This document shows positions 33,553 to 48,060 of a stretch of 64,000 nucleotides of DNA, piece after piece. The first letter of the stretch is position 1. Each line of letters opens with the position of its first letter. Under the pieces are notes generated by a model, which saw nothing but the letters and a program-made list of their open reading frames with translations, searched no databases and had not been told where the DNA came from. Made by a program: the position numbers and the translations under genes. Origin of the DNA: Sipunculus nudus (Eukaryota; Annelida; Sipuncula; Golfingiida; Sipunculidae); the NCBI GenBank assembly GCA_026874595.1, contig CM049309.1, positions 71,222,926 through 71,286,925 of the forward strand. Reading direction: 5' to 3'.

Positions 33553-34254
33553 TACACTATATATGTATTATATTTAGTTACATGTACACAATGAGATGTC
33601 TAAATTTAGGTACATGTATACAATTTTATATTATATTATATATTTTATTATATTATATTATATCATATTATATATGTGTGTATGTGCTTGTCCTCTGTGA
33701 AAAACATTCAGTTCATAGGTTGTATTTATCTCTGAAATAAGAATTTAACCTCGAGCAGTCTGAAAATAATCTACAGAACAGAAAATGCAATATATAGCAA
33801 TACATACTATATATATAGAAAAGATGTCAATATAATTTGATTGAACTTGTATTGTAGACTCTAATATTTTCATAAATGTTTATGGTTTTGTCTTTAAAGG
33901 ATTGGTTACATATTTTCTTGTTGTGAAAATACAGTTTTTTTTAGGTGGATCAGTCTTTTGTTTAAATATAGGACTAAATTTAGTAACACACGTATGTTAA
34001 ATTAAGAGCCTTGCAGTAAATTACGAAACCACAGTTTATATATGCATGTATATATTAGCACATAATATTGGTGTTTATGACTATATATTTTCTTAAATAA
34101 ATATATACCATGGCACGTAGAAAATAAGTAATATCGTATCAAGAAATATACCATTTTATAACCTAGGATTAGGCGAGTTATATATGTTATAATAGCATGT
34201 TTTATACTATAGCATTCTATTTATTATACATATATATAAATATATATATAAATG

Positions 34255-34294
<40 letters not shown>

Positions 34295-34680
34295 GGCATG
34301 TAATTATACTACACCTGTGAATAAACGATGGGAAATACAAAATATTTATTTTTCAATGCACATTGTAGACAATAATAACGTATAGTGTTATCAGATCATT
34401 GTATAATACATTGTATAATATAGGAATACTGTGCTCTTTAAAATTGTTCATGGGATGATTAGTAGATTTAATTCATATCAGGACATAGCTTTAAAAGTTA
34501 AAGTGATCACTGTGCCCATGCATAACAAATGTAATTATATATGCCTTATATATTGTTACAAAATTTGCATTAATATAGGATCGAGTAAAAAGGCACGATG
34601 TAAATAAATAAACCTTAATATTAGTGTTTAATTATGGGAACATATGTTAATACGTTGTGTTCCGTCAGGTAAATGTGCAC
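31690..34680. other. microsatellite-rich non-coding region
   Basis: Long (TA)n runs at 32318-32341, 32445-32460, 32477-32519, 33038-33121 and 33496-33517 (followed by (TG)n to 33546), and 34256-34288. Between 32380 and 32490 the ATATGTATAGTTACCATATA-type blocks form inverted repeats. No gene recognised. Confidence 0.55.
33038..33121. repeat. (TA)42 microsatellite
   Basis: The longest pure TA tract of the window, about 84 bp. Confidence 0.9.
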
Positions 34681-35250
34681 ACTGATTGAAGGTGGGTCTA
34701 CATTATCCTTGGATCGGTATAGCTTGGTTTATAGGTAGAAGCAGTCCAGTCCGGCTTTGCCTCAGAGCTCGGTGAAATTCTATTTTCGGAGCACAGCGGG
34801 TCAGCACTGTTGTGGGATTGCGTTTTAGATGTGGCTCGCGGCCCTGTGTGGACTGGCTAGCTACTAGCTGGCCACCAGCACCGGTACAGTTCCTGGACTA
34901 AGCCGAGCGTTGCTTTGCCTACCAAGGCTGGTCTGCCGTGGCAGCTGCCAGAACCTAAGCAATAAATAAGTAAATAGTGCCGTGCAGTGATTCCGTGCCG
35001 CTTATCAATGTGCCGCACGAAACCACCCGTGTATCAGAACTCAGATTGTTCATCTCGGTAGCAGTCATTCTTTAATCATTTAATTCTTATTCACTCATGT
35101 ACTTTATCAAGTGAATTCTAGTGCACACGTAGTCTTCTAGATCTGTATTATTTATAACCTGGCGGACATTAGCTGTATATATTGCTTTGGGGTTGATCCG
35201 TTGCATCCGAATGTTATCGTCCATCGGGGCGGTCTACATATCGGAGGATC
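34681..35250. other. GC-enriched island in AT-rich sequence, no ORF
   Basis: Roughly half G+C, with short dyads (GCTAGCTACTAGCTGGC near 34856) in a region otherwise nearly free of G+C. All frames contain stops, so it is not a coding exon. A promoter, an untranslated exon or an unrecognised repeat are the options. Confidence 0.3.
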
Positions 35251-35475
35251 AGGAACTTTAAGTCATACAAATGGTCAATTCTACCACCGGTGGAATAATG
35301 AAAATAAAAATTAAATAAAATGATTTTTTTATGTATTTACAAAACATATGACGAAGATAATATAGGTGGATTTGAAAAGGATAACCTTAAAAAAATATAT
35401 CGACAATGAAGCCTCATTCCTCATTTACAAATATTCTAAATACTTCACTTTAAAGTTAAATTTAAATGGTTTAAA

Positions 35476-35525
<50 letters not shown>

Positions 35526-36560
35526 TCGCATGCATGTTTGTTAAATGCATTGCATTTAGCCCATATAGGTAAGAGGAAGAAAATAATTGGGTACAAGGTG
35601 ATAAATTTAAAACCCAAAATAAGAGAAAAAATTAACTGATTTGTAAATAAAGACTTATAGTTTTAGGTGATTATTATAAATATTTTAACACATATATGTT
35701 TGTTTCATTGGTTAATTCACATGGTGAGCTATTAAGTATCAGTCTGGAATATGCTCCACTCACTGAAGATCAAATTATAATTCGCGATTTGAAGTTCCCT
35801 AACAGCTGCTCCTCCAAAACTTCTTGAAAAATTTAAACTTTAATTTTAAATTGTAATTAAATATAAAATGCAAATAACTGGTTTTGATTTAATTAAATGT
35901 TTTTAATACCATAACTATTCTTGGTTATTTAATTGCACAAACTAAAACTAAATATTTTTTTATTTTATTTTTAAATTTCTATTTGAAGATATCATATGTG
36001 TACTTTATAGACAGTTCCCCTTAATAAGTTCAACACATTTCGAAAAGAATATGTATGTATACAGTTCTTTAAAAATTAAAACCAAATTTAATACATAGAC
36101 GTTAACATTATAGCCAAACATATATAATGAAATACCACATCATTATATCAGGGAAATAATGAAACACAGATGAGCACAGCATGCCACAGCTGGGGGTGGG
36201 TTTAAATGATAACAATGAATATTTATACAAGGAAGAAGAAAAAAGACCAAACATAAATGGCTCTATACGGTCATCCAATTTCGGATTAAACTACAGCATG
36301 CAGTAGAAGTAACGTATATAACTCGAAATTTCAAGGCCCGTGAGAATTGAGAATATTTTTTGGAGCATTGTTTTGCAAATGTTGTAAATGCCTTGTACAT
36401 CTATATTTGTCCCTTATTGCAACTTTACCATTTTGTGAATAAAGCTTATTCCAAAACTGAAAAGGGATCGCTCGAAGAACCACGGAGTAAAATGAGGCAA
36501 CCACACTGAACCTAAACGTTTGCATGGAACATAAGTGACACTTAGGAAATTTAGTTTTGT
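35251..36560. other. AT-rich intergenic region with (TA)n
   Basis: (TA)n at 35479-35523; nothing else supported. Confidence 0.4.
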
Positions 36561-36567
36561 GAGCATT

Positions 36568-36640
36568 GTGGCCTTCTATATGTGATCATGGTGCAGGTAA
36601 CCAAACTAGTGACCCATGGGCCATGACGCTCAGCTGGTCT
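36568..36640 (-). repeat. dispersed repeat, second copy of the 22330 fragment
   Basis: Shares TTGTGGCCTTCTATATG, GGTAACCAAACTAGTGACCC and ATGACGCTCAGCTG with 22330-22420. Confidence 0.6.
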
Positions 36641-36657
36641 TGACAAATTAATAAAGG

Positions 36658-37984
<1,327 letters not shown>

Positions 37985-38207
37985 GTGTCAAGACAGCTGA
38001 TTGGCGAGTTGTCTAATGTCAGGGTCAGAAGTTCGCACAGACTTTCTAAACCCGTCGCTGATTGGATTATGTGTTGTTGGCGCATGCGTAATAAGCTTGT
38101 TTGCGCTATACCTACTGTGGCCACTGACGAAACGCTCGTGTAATCTCAAATTCTCAGATAATACGGCTGTACAGTTTTCAACCCGTATGAAAGCCTCGTT
38201 TTATATG
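37985..38207 (+). promoter_or_regulatory. candidate promoter and first exon of an unknown gene
   Basis: Two inverted CCAAT boxes (TGATTGGCG near 37999 and TGATTGGAT near 38060), an NRF1-like GGCGCATGCGTAA (about 38080) and increased CpG precede ATG codons at 38187 and 38205. A strong donor GTGAGTATG follows at 38208. ATG directly before GTGAGT repeats the layout of the CALML4-like first exon. No second exon could be identified, so the product is unknown. Confidence 0.3.
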
Positions 38208-41140
38208 GTGAGTATGTCATTTCTGTCAGTTTGACAATTTCCGGTAGACGATCAATATGTAGTTGAGCCACTAGAGAGATGGAATTTCCTGAGACTCAAG
38301 CGTTGTGGACATGACGTCTTTGCCTTCAGATTCTTTCTCCCAGCTTCTCATTCGTGCCATGTTGTTGTCCAGTTGCAAGAGCCCAGTTGGGGTTTCCCAG
38401 AGCTCTGACCCCTGTTTCATAACAAACAGACAGTATTCCTTTGATGCCTTTCTGTCACCTGGATTTTAATCTCTACTGGTTTTCCACAGTTTTTGACAGT
38501 GACATCGGCCGTATGACACTGACACTAGTGACAGTTGCACGTTTTGTTATGGCACTGGCTACACAGGCAGTTTCCACGCCGATGCCGTGATGGGCTGACG
38601 TTATTCCATAGGCAACAGGATACTTGGCCTCAAATAATACTGAGTGTTTTGCATTGAACTTAATAAATCTGGTATTTCAGATGATCAGTGATGATTAATT
38701 TTAAAGTTTCAGCAAGTAGATTCCCACCACTGAAGAGTAAACATAAGTTTTTATAAACTTTTAACATTTACTGATTTAGTGGTCCCTTGTTTCATGTAAC
38801 TGTTTCAGTATTTGCAGTTTTTGAGTGTTGACTCCAATAAACTTAAATTTAAGTACCCTATCATTTCATTCATACCTTCCCAGGTTCATGTTTTGGTCTC
38901 AAATCTTGGCGAAACTGCTATTATGATATACCAAACAGAAGCTGAAGTTTCTAAAGCCAGTTCTGCTATAGCCACCAAGGGTGACTAAAATGTTAAATTA
39001 TATCTGAGGGTACATTTGAGTTACCATCCCATATATGCACTTGGGTGAGATTCTAAGCTTAGTATGATCTGTCTATATAAGGGAGAAAACCCATCCGTAT
39101 CTTGTATATCTAATTTTTTATTATATTAAAGACAAAATTCTGTTATGATAAGCTAATTGCATAAATTCCCAGTTTAAATATGTCTACAACCCTTATAAAA
39201 TGGGACCAGTACACAAAGCATTGTCACCCCTAAGTATATACACATATATTTTATTGCTTCTATCATGGGAGGTTATGAGCAGTATGACCCATGTCTTCTT
39301 AGACCAAAATACACAATAACTAGAGTAAAATGCACTAAAGCTGCCAATACGTTGCAGTTGTATTGAAAATAAAATACTTTTGCCATGATGAAGAAGTATT
39401 AATGTCACCCCATCCGTAAAACTGATAATAAAGCTGCCTTTCCGGAAAATACAATCATATTGTGGTCAAACACCACTTATCCCTTTATATTGGGAGGCGA
39501 CGAGACAGTCGTCAGTTAACAGTGCAAGGCGTTTCGCTGCAGTGGCTAGTTCTGCTAAGGCAGTTGGTGCTTATTTTTTTTTTGTTCAGTAAACACACTA
39601 CTGTTCCCATTTGTATGTTTTATTTAAATAGCTACAGAACACTGATAACTCAAATCATTTGAAATAATAATTGTTTAATATGTAATTTATAATTTTTTTA
39701 AATTTGACTTGGTGACTTTTCCCTCACTTCTTATATTGCTGGATGGTGTCATTATTTTCTTAAGGCAAGTATTGTTTTTCAGAGAATTTTTGGTACCAAC
39801 CTTCCATAAATCTCTGTCATACATTCTTGTTTATGCATGCCTTCAGTGTCACTAAAATCATACTTGTTTTCTCATAATTTATAATTATAAGGTAAGTTGT
39901 TTTATTTAATTCTGAGCAAAGGTATGTTAGTGTTTTCTTTCAAAATAATTGTTGTAGTTATTGGATCTGTACACTGACACTGCAATGTATGTTTTCATAA
40001 AAAAGAAACCTTCTGTAAAAGAACATATGTTAGAATTGATATACTTCCAATAGTATGTTGAATTAATAAAATAGATTGATCTTAAAATGGTCTTGTTCCA
40101 TAAGTTTAGCTGTACACTATTTGTATGAACAGGGGAATAAATTCTCAATGTGGAACTTGAAAATACTTAGCTGTCATGGTGCTGAATTTTGGATAAAGGA
40201 GCATGCGGAAGGACTGCCATTAAATAAAGAACTTTATTTTAATTGCATGGTGTATTGTTCATGTGCCAGCATATGTGACTAATTACAGAGGTCACTGGAT
40301 TAACATCCAAGTATTTCACTCGCACTGAAGCAGACTCCTGCAGTTGATAGTTAAGAAAGGTTGAGCACCGATAATAGATTAATTACACATTGATCTGTGT
40401 GACAAGGCACATGTTACTGTTATACTCTCTCACTTAATTGCAATCTGCTCAGTCTGTGTTAAAATCTCAGCATTGGAATACATCTGGACTGTGAAAGGTA
40501 TATGATTATGAAAATTGCTGAACTATCTAATTCACAACAGCTTGTTAACTAGTAAACACAGATATTTTAATACACTTTTATGAATATTATGAAAGTACTT
40601 TTCATGGCGTTATCCTTTCTTTGTTGCTTATCAGGCAGCAAAGCATAATCAGTATAAATCTTTTTAAGGCTGTAAAAATGCCTTGAATTACTGATGCCTT
40701 GAATTTTAGCCAGTCATTGATCAACAATAGAATAATAGAATGTATAGATTTCTTTATATTTTAATTTTGAACTTGTGTAAAATCTATCAAAATCAAAACT
40801 TAGCTGATATTACAGAATTGATATGACACCTGTTAGGATGAATGGTCCATTTGGGGGTTGGTTATTTCATTTTAAAGGGACAGAATCAGGAGCAGTTATA
40901 AAGGGGAGAGGCTATTTTTCATGTTAATTCAACATGCTTTATAAGGGATGAGGCCCATTTAATGTTATAAACTATCAAACAGCTAATAAAAAACCTACAC
41001 TTGAACTGCAAACCAGGTAACCCCTAAAAGATAAAAGTGTTGTCTAATATCAAGAGAATGGGGCATTAGTTTCATCAATCAGTTATTGCAGATGGCAGGG
41101 AAACCCTGTATATGTTTAAGTAATCGGTCATTTCATTTTT
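38208..41140. other. non-coding region, possibly intronic
   Basis: No credible exon and no recognised element. Confidence 0.35.
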
Positions 41141-44005
41141 AGCTCAGCTGACTATAAGTCATCTGAGCTATAGTCGTCCGGCAGTCCGTCCGTCCGTTAA
41201 CAGGGCACGTTTTGAAACCCTTGAACCTACGAATCCAAAATTTTGCATACTGTTGGATGTTCCCAAAGTCTCCTTCCATACCAAAAATTGGGTCACTAGG
41301 ACTTTGTTCCTTTGTGATATTAAGGAAAAACCTCCCGTTTTCCATAAAAAAGCCATTGTTACACTTCAAGGCTGCGTAATATCAAAACAACTGGTCTGTT
41401 TTTGATCATATTTAGTATACATATTCTTCCATACATATTCTATGAACATCCCAAAAATTAGGTCTGTATTGCATATTGTTTTGAGGTTATGGGCCCATAT
41501 ATAATGCAGTTTTTAAAAAATCAGGAAATATATTTACTCACAAGATGAGAATTGATGAAGCTGGAGACTTTTTTTCAGGGATATAACTTTATTTAATTAA
41601 GATTTACCCACACTTAGATCTGAATTTTGCAAATTTTTCAAGTTATTAGCATAAATAAAAAAAAGTAATTTAAATTTTGTCAAATTTTGACCATGGCACA
41701 TTTTTTCCCTGTAAGCACCATTGATTTAATTTTCACAGCATATATACATAAGGATTTAATCTTTTAAAATCTGAAATTTCAAAGGAATTGATAAAATAAA
41801 GTAGCTTTTATTCAAGTTTTCATACACCATGTCAAGTGTTGTTTACATCTAGCCAACCTAGTAGTACAGCCTTAACTTGTGTTATGTAACCCCCTCCAGG
41901 CAGCTTGCCTTGGCTCAGCTTTACCACTACTAGCACCCCTCTGCCCTGCACTCCCTCCTTTACCACAGATGGTGCATAAACTAGATGGATGTTATGATTT
42001 TCTGTATTAGATTCATTCTCATTCTAGGCTATGCTACATTTTAGATTTTTTTTTGTACCACCAGGGTTACAATGATTCAGGCCCACATTTAATTGTGTCC
42101 ACAAGGTGGTGTATTTCTATGAAAGTGTGGATGTTCATCAGATAAGTAATTCTTTACTTCAGAAGAGTAATAACTTCACCAGGTGTGAAATTGACTATTA
42201 ATTCCAGTAATAAATTATAGCTGAGATAATAATTAGCACAAAGATATTGTTGTCCCTCATTCAACCAACCGTGTGTATACTTTATTTGAAAAGATGTTTT
42301 TATCAAATTTACTGAATCTTTTATTTCAGTGAATAAAATTAAGCATGAACTGAAAACTCCAATGTGCAATACATTTTAATAGTGATTCAAGGAATGTTGG
42401 GGCATTATTTTCTTTTAAATTCAGTTTAAACATTTGTGATTTAAAAATAATAAAATATATGTAAATGCATAATTCGACCCAATATGTGCTACCCCTGGAT
42501 AAATAATGATTGTAACTTAGAATTCTGATATTTTAACTTACATGTTCAGATTTTTTAATACAAATTTATAAAACTTGTAAATAAAAAAAATGAATCTAAT
42601 AAAACTATTTATGGAAAAAGAGGATATGCTAAAAAAATAGGCTTTTATATAAACTTAAATGCATTATTCCCTTGAAAGTGAAATAAAGGTATTAGTCCGT
42701 TCTGTCCATTTGCCTGTCCATCTGTAAATTTTTCATATGCATTACAGTATCTCAAAACTTTTACTGTTTGTCTTCATGACAGTCTTGTCAGAGTATTAGT
42801 TTTGCAATCATATATTTAGAACTTTACTATAACCAAGTAGAAGGGCCTCTTTCCTCTTAGCTTTTCATATGCTAATATACAGTCGAGCCCACTTTGTGTC
42901 ATATCAGTTAATAGAAAATCCTGCTTATTGTCACATCAATCTGAAATCAATTCCTATATAAACAATGGTAAATCTGACCGTTTAATATCATGGAATATTG
43001 TCATAATCCCGTTTATTGTCATGCTTGGAACCCATGGCAGTGATACCAGATCGCAGTTAATATCACATCAGATGCCGACACAGGGATCAACGAGGCCAGG
43101 AGCCTGTAATCAGTCAGGCGTATCAAATGATCTCATCTCCCACCTGTGTGCGGCAGGCAAGTGCAGTGATGCATGCAGGTCAGTCCCCGTCACTTAGCTA
43201 ATTAACATCTTAAGATACCACGGTAATCCAGATCATTGTGTTTCATGCTGTGGTTTACACCATGGTGAAGTTTCACCGAGATGACATGAAGCACAAGCTC
43301 TAAACTTTGAGACTGGAAATCCCCTTTAAGGGTCAACGAAAAGCTGGAGGTTTTGTGAGCACTGGAGGAGATACTCGGTCTAAAACCTCAATCGCGGCGA
43401 AACTTCAGAAAGTTCACAATGGCATGACGATGCCGGCTGCCCCAACAGTCCTATCATAAAGACGTTCATGGAAGTTTGAGTCATTAATAAGATACCCGAA
43501 AATAATGCGCAAAAAGTCGGGGAAATAATTATTTAGTAAAATTGTTAGCCAACGTATAACATTAAAACCTTGCCGCATATTTCCAGACATTTGACCTCAT
43601 GACCCAGACCCTACGTGTTTTTCTGTTAGCAAGTCAGATTTTTGTCAGTTAATGCAGCATGCGGCACAAAACTTAAGGAAATAAATTGTCAGGTGCGCAT
43701 AAACGTAATTTGATATGCAGTTGTGCAATAAAAATATTCATGAACGTTCCGTTTCCTTTTTGTTGATGATTTATCTAATATCATTTGAGACATAACGCTT
43801 CTTCTGTGACTCAAAAGGACATCGATGTTGAAGCCCGCATAATGTCAGATCCCGGTTATTATCATAATTTATGCATGCACCACCGACATGACAATAAGCG
43901 GGCTTGACTGTATATGAAAAACATTAAATTAGAATATTTTGCATGTTTTGCATTCGCAAAATATTGAAACTTCAGCTGAGCGCCGTGACCCATGGGTCCC
44001 TTGTT
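41141..44005 (+). mobile_element. Helitron-like element, family iv copy 1, interrupted
   Basis: The 5' hairpin at 41141-41169 has outer arms AGCTCAG/CTGAGCT and inner arms GACT/AGTC around ATA. It is followed by the tract CCGTCCGTCCG and a module starting AACAGGGCACG. The probable 3' end has subterminal CAGCTGAGC (43973-43981, inverse of the 5' AGCTCAGCTG), hairpin GACCCATGGGTC (43987-43998) and CCTTGTT. A pogo-like element (42880-43910) is nested near the 3' end. That both ends belong to one element is inferred; the middle (41900-42870) shows no clear core. Confidence 0.5.
42880..43910. mobile_element. pogo-like DNA transposon, non-autonomous
   Basis: Flanked by TA (42878-42879 and 43911-43912). 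The left end CAGTCGAGCCCACTTTGTGT and the complement of the right end CAGTCAAGCCCGCTTATTGT match at most of about 25 positions. TA target and CAGTC-type ends are features of the Tc1/mariner-pogo group. Related CTTATTGTCA-like blocks repeat inside (near 42925, 43010 and 43855). There is no transposase frame, and length is 1031 bp. Confidence 0.75.
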
Positions 44006-44012
44006 CCAATTA

Positions 44013-46957
44013 ATTTTTAGCAAACATGTGAACTTATGCAATGGTGTGCAATCGTCTGTACATTTACCCATACTATCTCAAAATCGAGCTATCATCATCA
44101 AATTTTTATGCAAAAAAAATAAGTCATCTGAAAAACTATCGGATTTTGCTTATTTTTTTGCTATTTGCATTTACTTAGATTTTATAGGGAAAAAGCGAAA
44201 TAAACTTTTAAAATCTTCTCAGAATCTCTCCAGTCGAATTGTTCAGTATTAAACAGGAATAATCTCTGAAACAATCTCTCTCAAGTTTGTTCAAATGGTT
44301 CCAGTTCAGTGAATTTTTGGCAGGTTACAGAAAGCTGAACTTAGTTATTCGGCCATAACAGGATACTAAAATTACATTATCAGAAAACAGCTGGAGCTAT
44401 CTTCACCAAATTTTAGCAAATGTTAGTTACATGACTCATACATTAATTTGAGGTATTGGTGGCACCACTACGCTCTTTACACAGCGCTTTACCTATAGGC
44501 CTACTACCAATATCGTAAGAGCTGTTTGTTTTGACCTGGTATCCTGAATCTCTACACCAGAGGGGAACACTGTATTTTGGTCCAATCAGATGAGACCCTG
44601 TGCTGGAAGACAAAATGGTTTACCAGCTAAGTCAGGAATACATGGAGCTAATGTTGTTCAATTCGTTTTGAGTGACAGCTCATCGCCCCGGCAACCATTT
44701 GAACAGGCCACAGGCTCAGAGAGAATGGCCCCACACATGGTTTCTGCGCAGAGCCTGATGCCTGTTGAGTGATTGTTGACTGGCATTTGGTTGGCTGCCA
44801 GTCACATCAGGATTTTTCAGCAGACAGGCCACCTGGTGTTTAAGTGCATCATAAACAGTCAAAGCAGGCAACGGGAAAATCAGGAGCTTCTTTAGTAGCG
44901 CAAGATTTCCGCTGCCTCGGGAGTATATGGCACCACCTGCATCAACCTTTTCTGTAGGAGGGTCATTGGTCATTAGTACATTAACCCATTATTCCAGGAG
45001 CTAGCTTCCCCAAAATTTATGCAAAAATCTGTCACATATCAAATTTTATAAACAATTGCACTGGTTTGCATTAGGCCTGTAGGCCTTATTCCTTCATATT
45101 TCCAAATTAAAAATGTCCAACACAGGTATGCAAACCATGAGCTGAAGATTGTGTTCAGAGTTGATGCCCTGGAATGTTAATAGACCTGTGTTATTCCTGA
45201 AAACTTTTGAATGGAAATAATGAAAAAAAACGCCCCATTGTGCAAAAAATTAGTCATATAAAAAACTCTATGGGATTTCGCTTATTTTTTGGCTAACTGC
45301 ACTTTCTTAGATTTTATAGGGAAAAAGCTAAAAAAACTTTGAAAGTCTTCTTTTCTGAAACTGTTTAACCAAATTGTCCAATATTTCACAGAAATGACTT
45401 CTGGAACAATCTCTCTCAAGCATGTTCGAATGGTTTAAGTTCGGTGATTTTTGGCCGAATTACATGAAGTTGAACTTAGTCATCTTTCCAAAAAAGCACA
45501 CTAAAATTACAATCTCAGAAATGGCTAGAGCTATCATCATCAAATTTTATGCCAATGTTGGTAACATGAGTCATATCTGAAATTAAGTTATGGGTTGCGC
45601 CACCTGCATCGGCCTTTTTTGTACTGGGGTCACGAGTGGTTTGACATGTATGTTAACCATAGCTAACTCAAAAACGGCAGGAGCTAGCATCACCAAATCT
45701 TTTGCAAATAATCAGTCATCTGAAAAACTCTATCAGATTTTGTTTATTTTTTTCTAACTGCATTTTTTTAGATTTTATAGGGAAAAGCCAAAAAAAGTTT
45801 GAAAATCTTCTTCTCCGATACTGTCCAGCCATATTGTCCCATATTTCACAGAAATGATCCCTTGAACAATCTCTCTCTCCAGTTCGGAGATTTCTGGCCA
45901 AGTGTCAGGTGTTTGAACTTAGTCATCTGTCCAAAAAAGCACACTAAAATTTCAGTCTCAGAAACGGCTAGAGCTATCATCACCAAATTTTATGCCAATG
46001 TTTATCACATATGTCATATCTGAAATGAGGTATTGGTGGCGCCACCTACATTGATCTGTTTTTTACAAGCGAAAATGTAATTTTGGACTCTTCTTGCTTA
46101 TACACTGTTTTATGATGAAACTGTTTAGCTGATTGGTTTATACTTTACAAGAATTATTCTATGGTAGGGTTCTGCCAGTTTTATAAGAATAGATTGGGTA
46201 AATGCAGCTTTAAAAAGTAGTGTAGCCAATTAAAAAAGGCTTTCTGTGTTTGAAAACAGTTTTTTACAACTTGCTGAGTTTCAGCAGCCAAGTCAAGAGG
46301 TCACTCAGTACAACCAGGTTGGGTCCAGACATCACCATGGCAACTGACCTGGCTCTGTATGGTGTCTAGGCAATGTGTCTAGATGTTTAGACACATCGTC
46401 TAGATCCGGAATGCCCAAATTAGAACTAATGGAACTTTATCTTTTAACTGTTTGAAAAAACTTTGAATTTTAGTTGACCTATGAGCTTATGCAATAATGT
46501 GGCCTTGTCTGTCATCCGTAGTCCGTTGTGCGTGATAGCTATCTCAAAAAGGACAGGAGCTAGCATCACCAAATTTTTTGCAAAAAATTTGTTATCTAAA
46601 AAATTCTATTGGATTTTGCTTATTTCTTGGCTAACTGCATTTTCTTTGATTTTATAGGGATGAAGCTAACAAATGTTCTTCTCCAAAAACCATGCTGCCA
46701 AATTGTCCGTTCATCTGTCCTGATAATCCTCCCTGGCAAAAAGAACATATCTGAAAAATCCTGACTGATACATCCTAGTTTTAAAATGTCCTGGTCTGAA
46801 ACTTGCAGGTCTGAAACATCCATTTTGCTGAAATCATAATGACTAAGGAAGATATGCATGACATAAGAGAATCAATATTAAATTTTAAAAATAAACCTCT
46901 ATTCAACCTCCAAACCAACTTTGCACAGGTTCGCATTAGGCCTGTAGGCCTTGTTTT
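44013..46957 (+). mobile_element. Helitron-like repeat region, family v copy 1
   Basis: Starts TTTTTAGCAAACATGTGAAC, then a short CGTCTGTAC tract and diverged modules of several hundred bp marked by ACGGCTAGAGCTATCATCA-like, TTAGATTTTATAGGGAAAA (44176, 45308, 45769) and GGTATTGGTGGCGCCACC blocks (46029). The hairpin AGGCCTGTAGGCCT, typical of its 3' end, occurs at 45073-45086 and 46938-46951, so this may be two joined or partly duplicated copies. No coding frame. Confidence 0.55.
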
Positions 46958-48060
46958 CAACCAAGTTCTTGGATGAGTTAAAACATGATTTAAACTTGAT
47001 TTTAAGATCAGTCAACCAAAATACAATTTATTGTGAACCCAAAAATACAGGATTATTTTGAAGTTGGGAGTTCAAAAACTTGTGATCTTGACCTTGATTT
47101 TTAGAGTCCTTGTCTGTTCTTTACACCTGAACAACACCATGTCTTCATTACCAGGCCTTTCTTATTACAGTTTTAGGTCACATTCAAATACGCCAATTCT
47201 TACTGCGGGGCCCTCTGAGGACCACTGTCTGACAACATCTAGTTGTTATTAATATACTTCAGGACTAGGCCTATTTTAAGGGTGGTGGAGTGCCAGAAAT
47301 TTGTAGTTTAAATTAATTTCTCTAATTTTATTTTTGTCAGGATTTTTTTTATATTAATTCGTCTAATTTTATTTTTATGAAACACAGCTCTTGAGATGTA
47401 CCTCTATCCGATTTTAAATCCTTCTAAAAAAAGCCAGTCATAAAACAATTGTCACGTTATGAATAGTGTTGAATGCCTTTCAGCATCATTTAAAGTCAAG
47501 TTCTAAAACTTGTTTGAGTGAAAGTGGATGAAAGTTAAAATTACCATAACCATTGTTCCTATGGTATAACATCTTTATTTTTATGATTGAAACAATTATT
47601 GGTAATAATGAAGAGATCTTTGAAACAGTAATAGGTGTTGATTGCCTATATACTGAAGTTCATATTACAGACAGACAAATTATAAGTATGGCTTCTCGCG
47701 TTCAGCCACCATAAGTCAAATTTTTGTCACTATATTATCTTATACCTTTATTTCACCATTACATAGAGATACCAGTTACAGATAACAGGTACCAGGTACT
47801 GTGGAATGGGATACCTAGGTACAGGAACAAGTACCTGGCCCCTACACAGGTATTGATACATGATTATAAAATGATATTATTTGATATTTAAAAATGAAAA
47901 ACATCCCTGACCTGGTCATGAATATTGATCAAAGTATTTCATATGATTGACACCTTAGTTGTGAGACATGACTTTATTAGTTTAAATTAGAATTATGTAT
48001 ATAAATATGTGTAGTACCACATAGTCTGATAGAAGAATGTCATTAAAGTTGAAACCTTTT
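46958..48060. other. non-coding region, nothing supported
   Basis: A cluster of GGTACC/AGGTAC dyads at 47788-47840 is the only structure seen. Confidence 0.35.

Noticed and set aside
46374-46395. Hairpin TGTGTCTA/TAGACACA as a terminator or RNA gene
   Set aside because: An isolated 8-bp stem in repeat DNA with no transcript evidence; terminators of this type are not expected in animal nuclear DNA.
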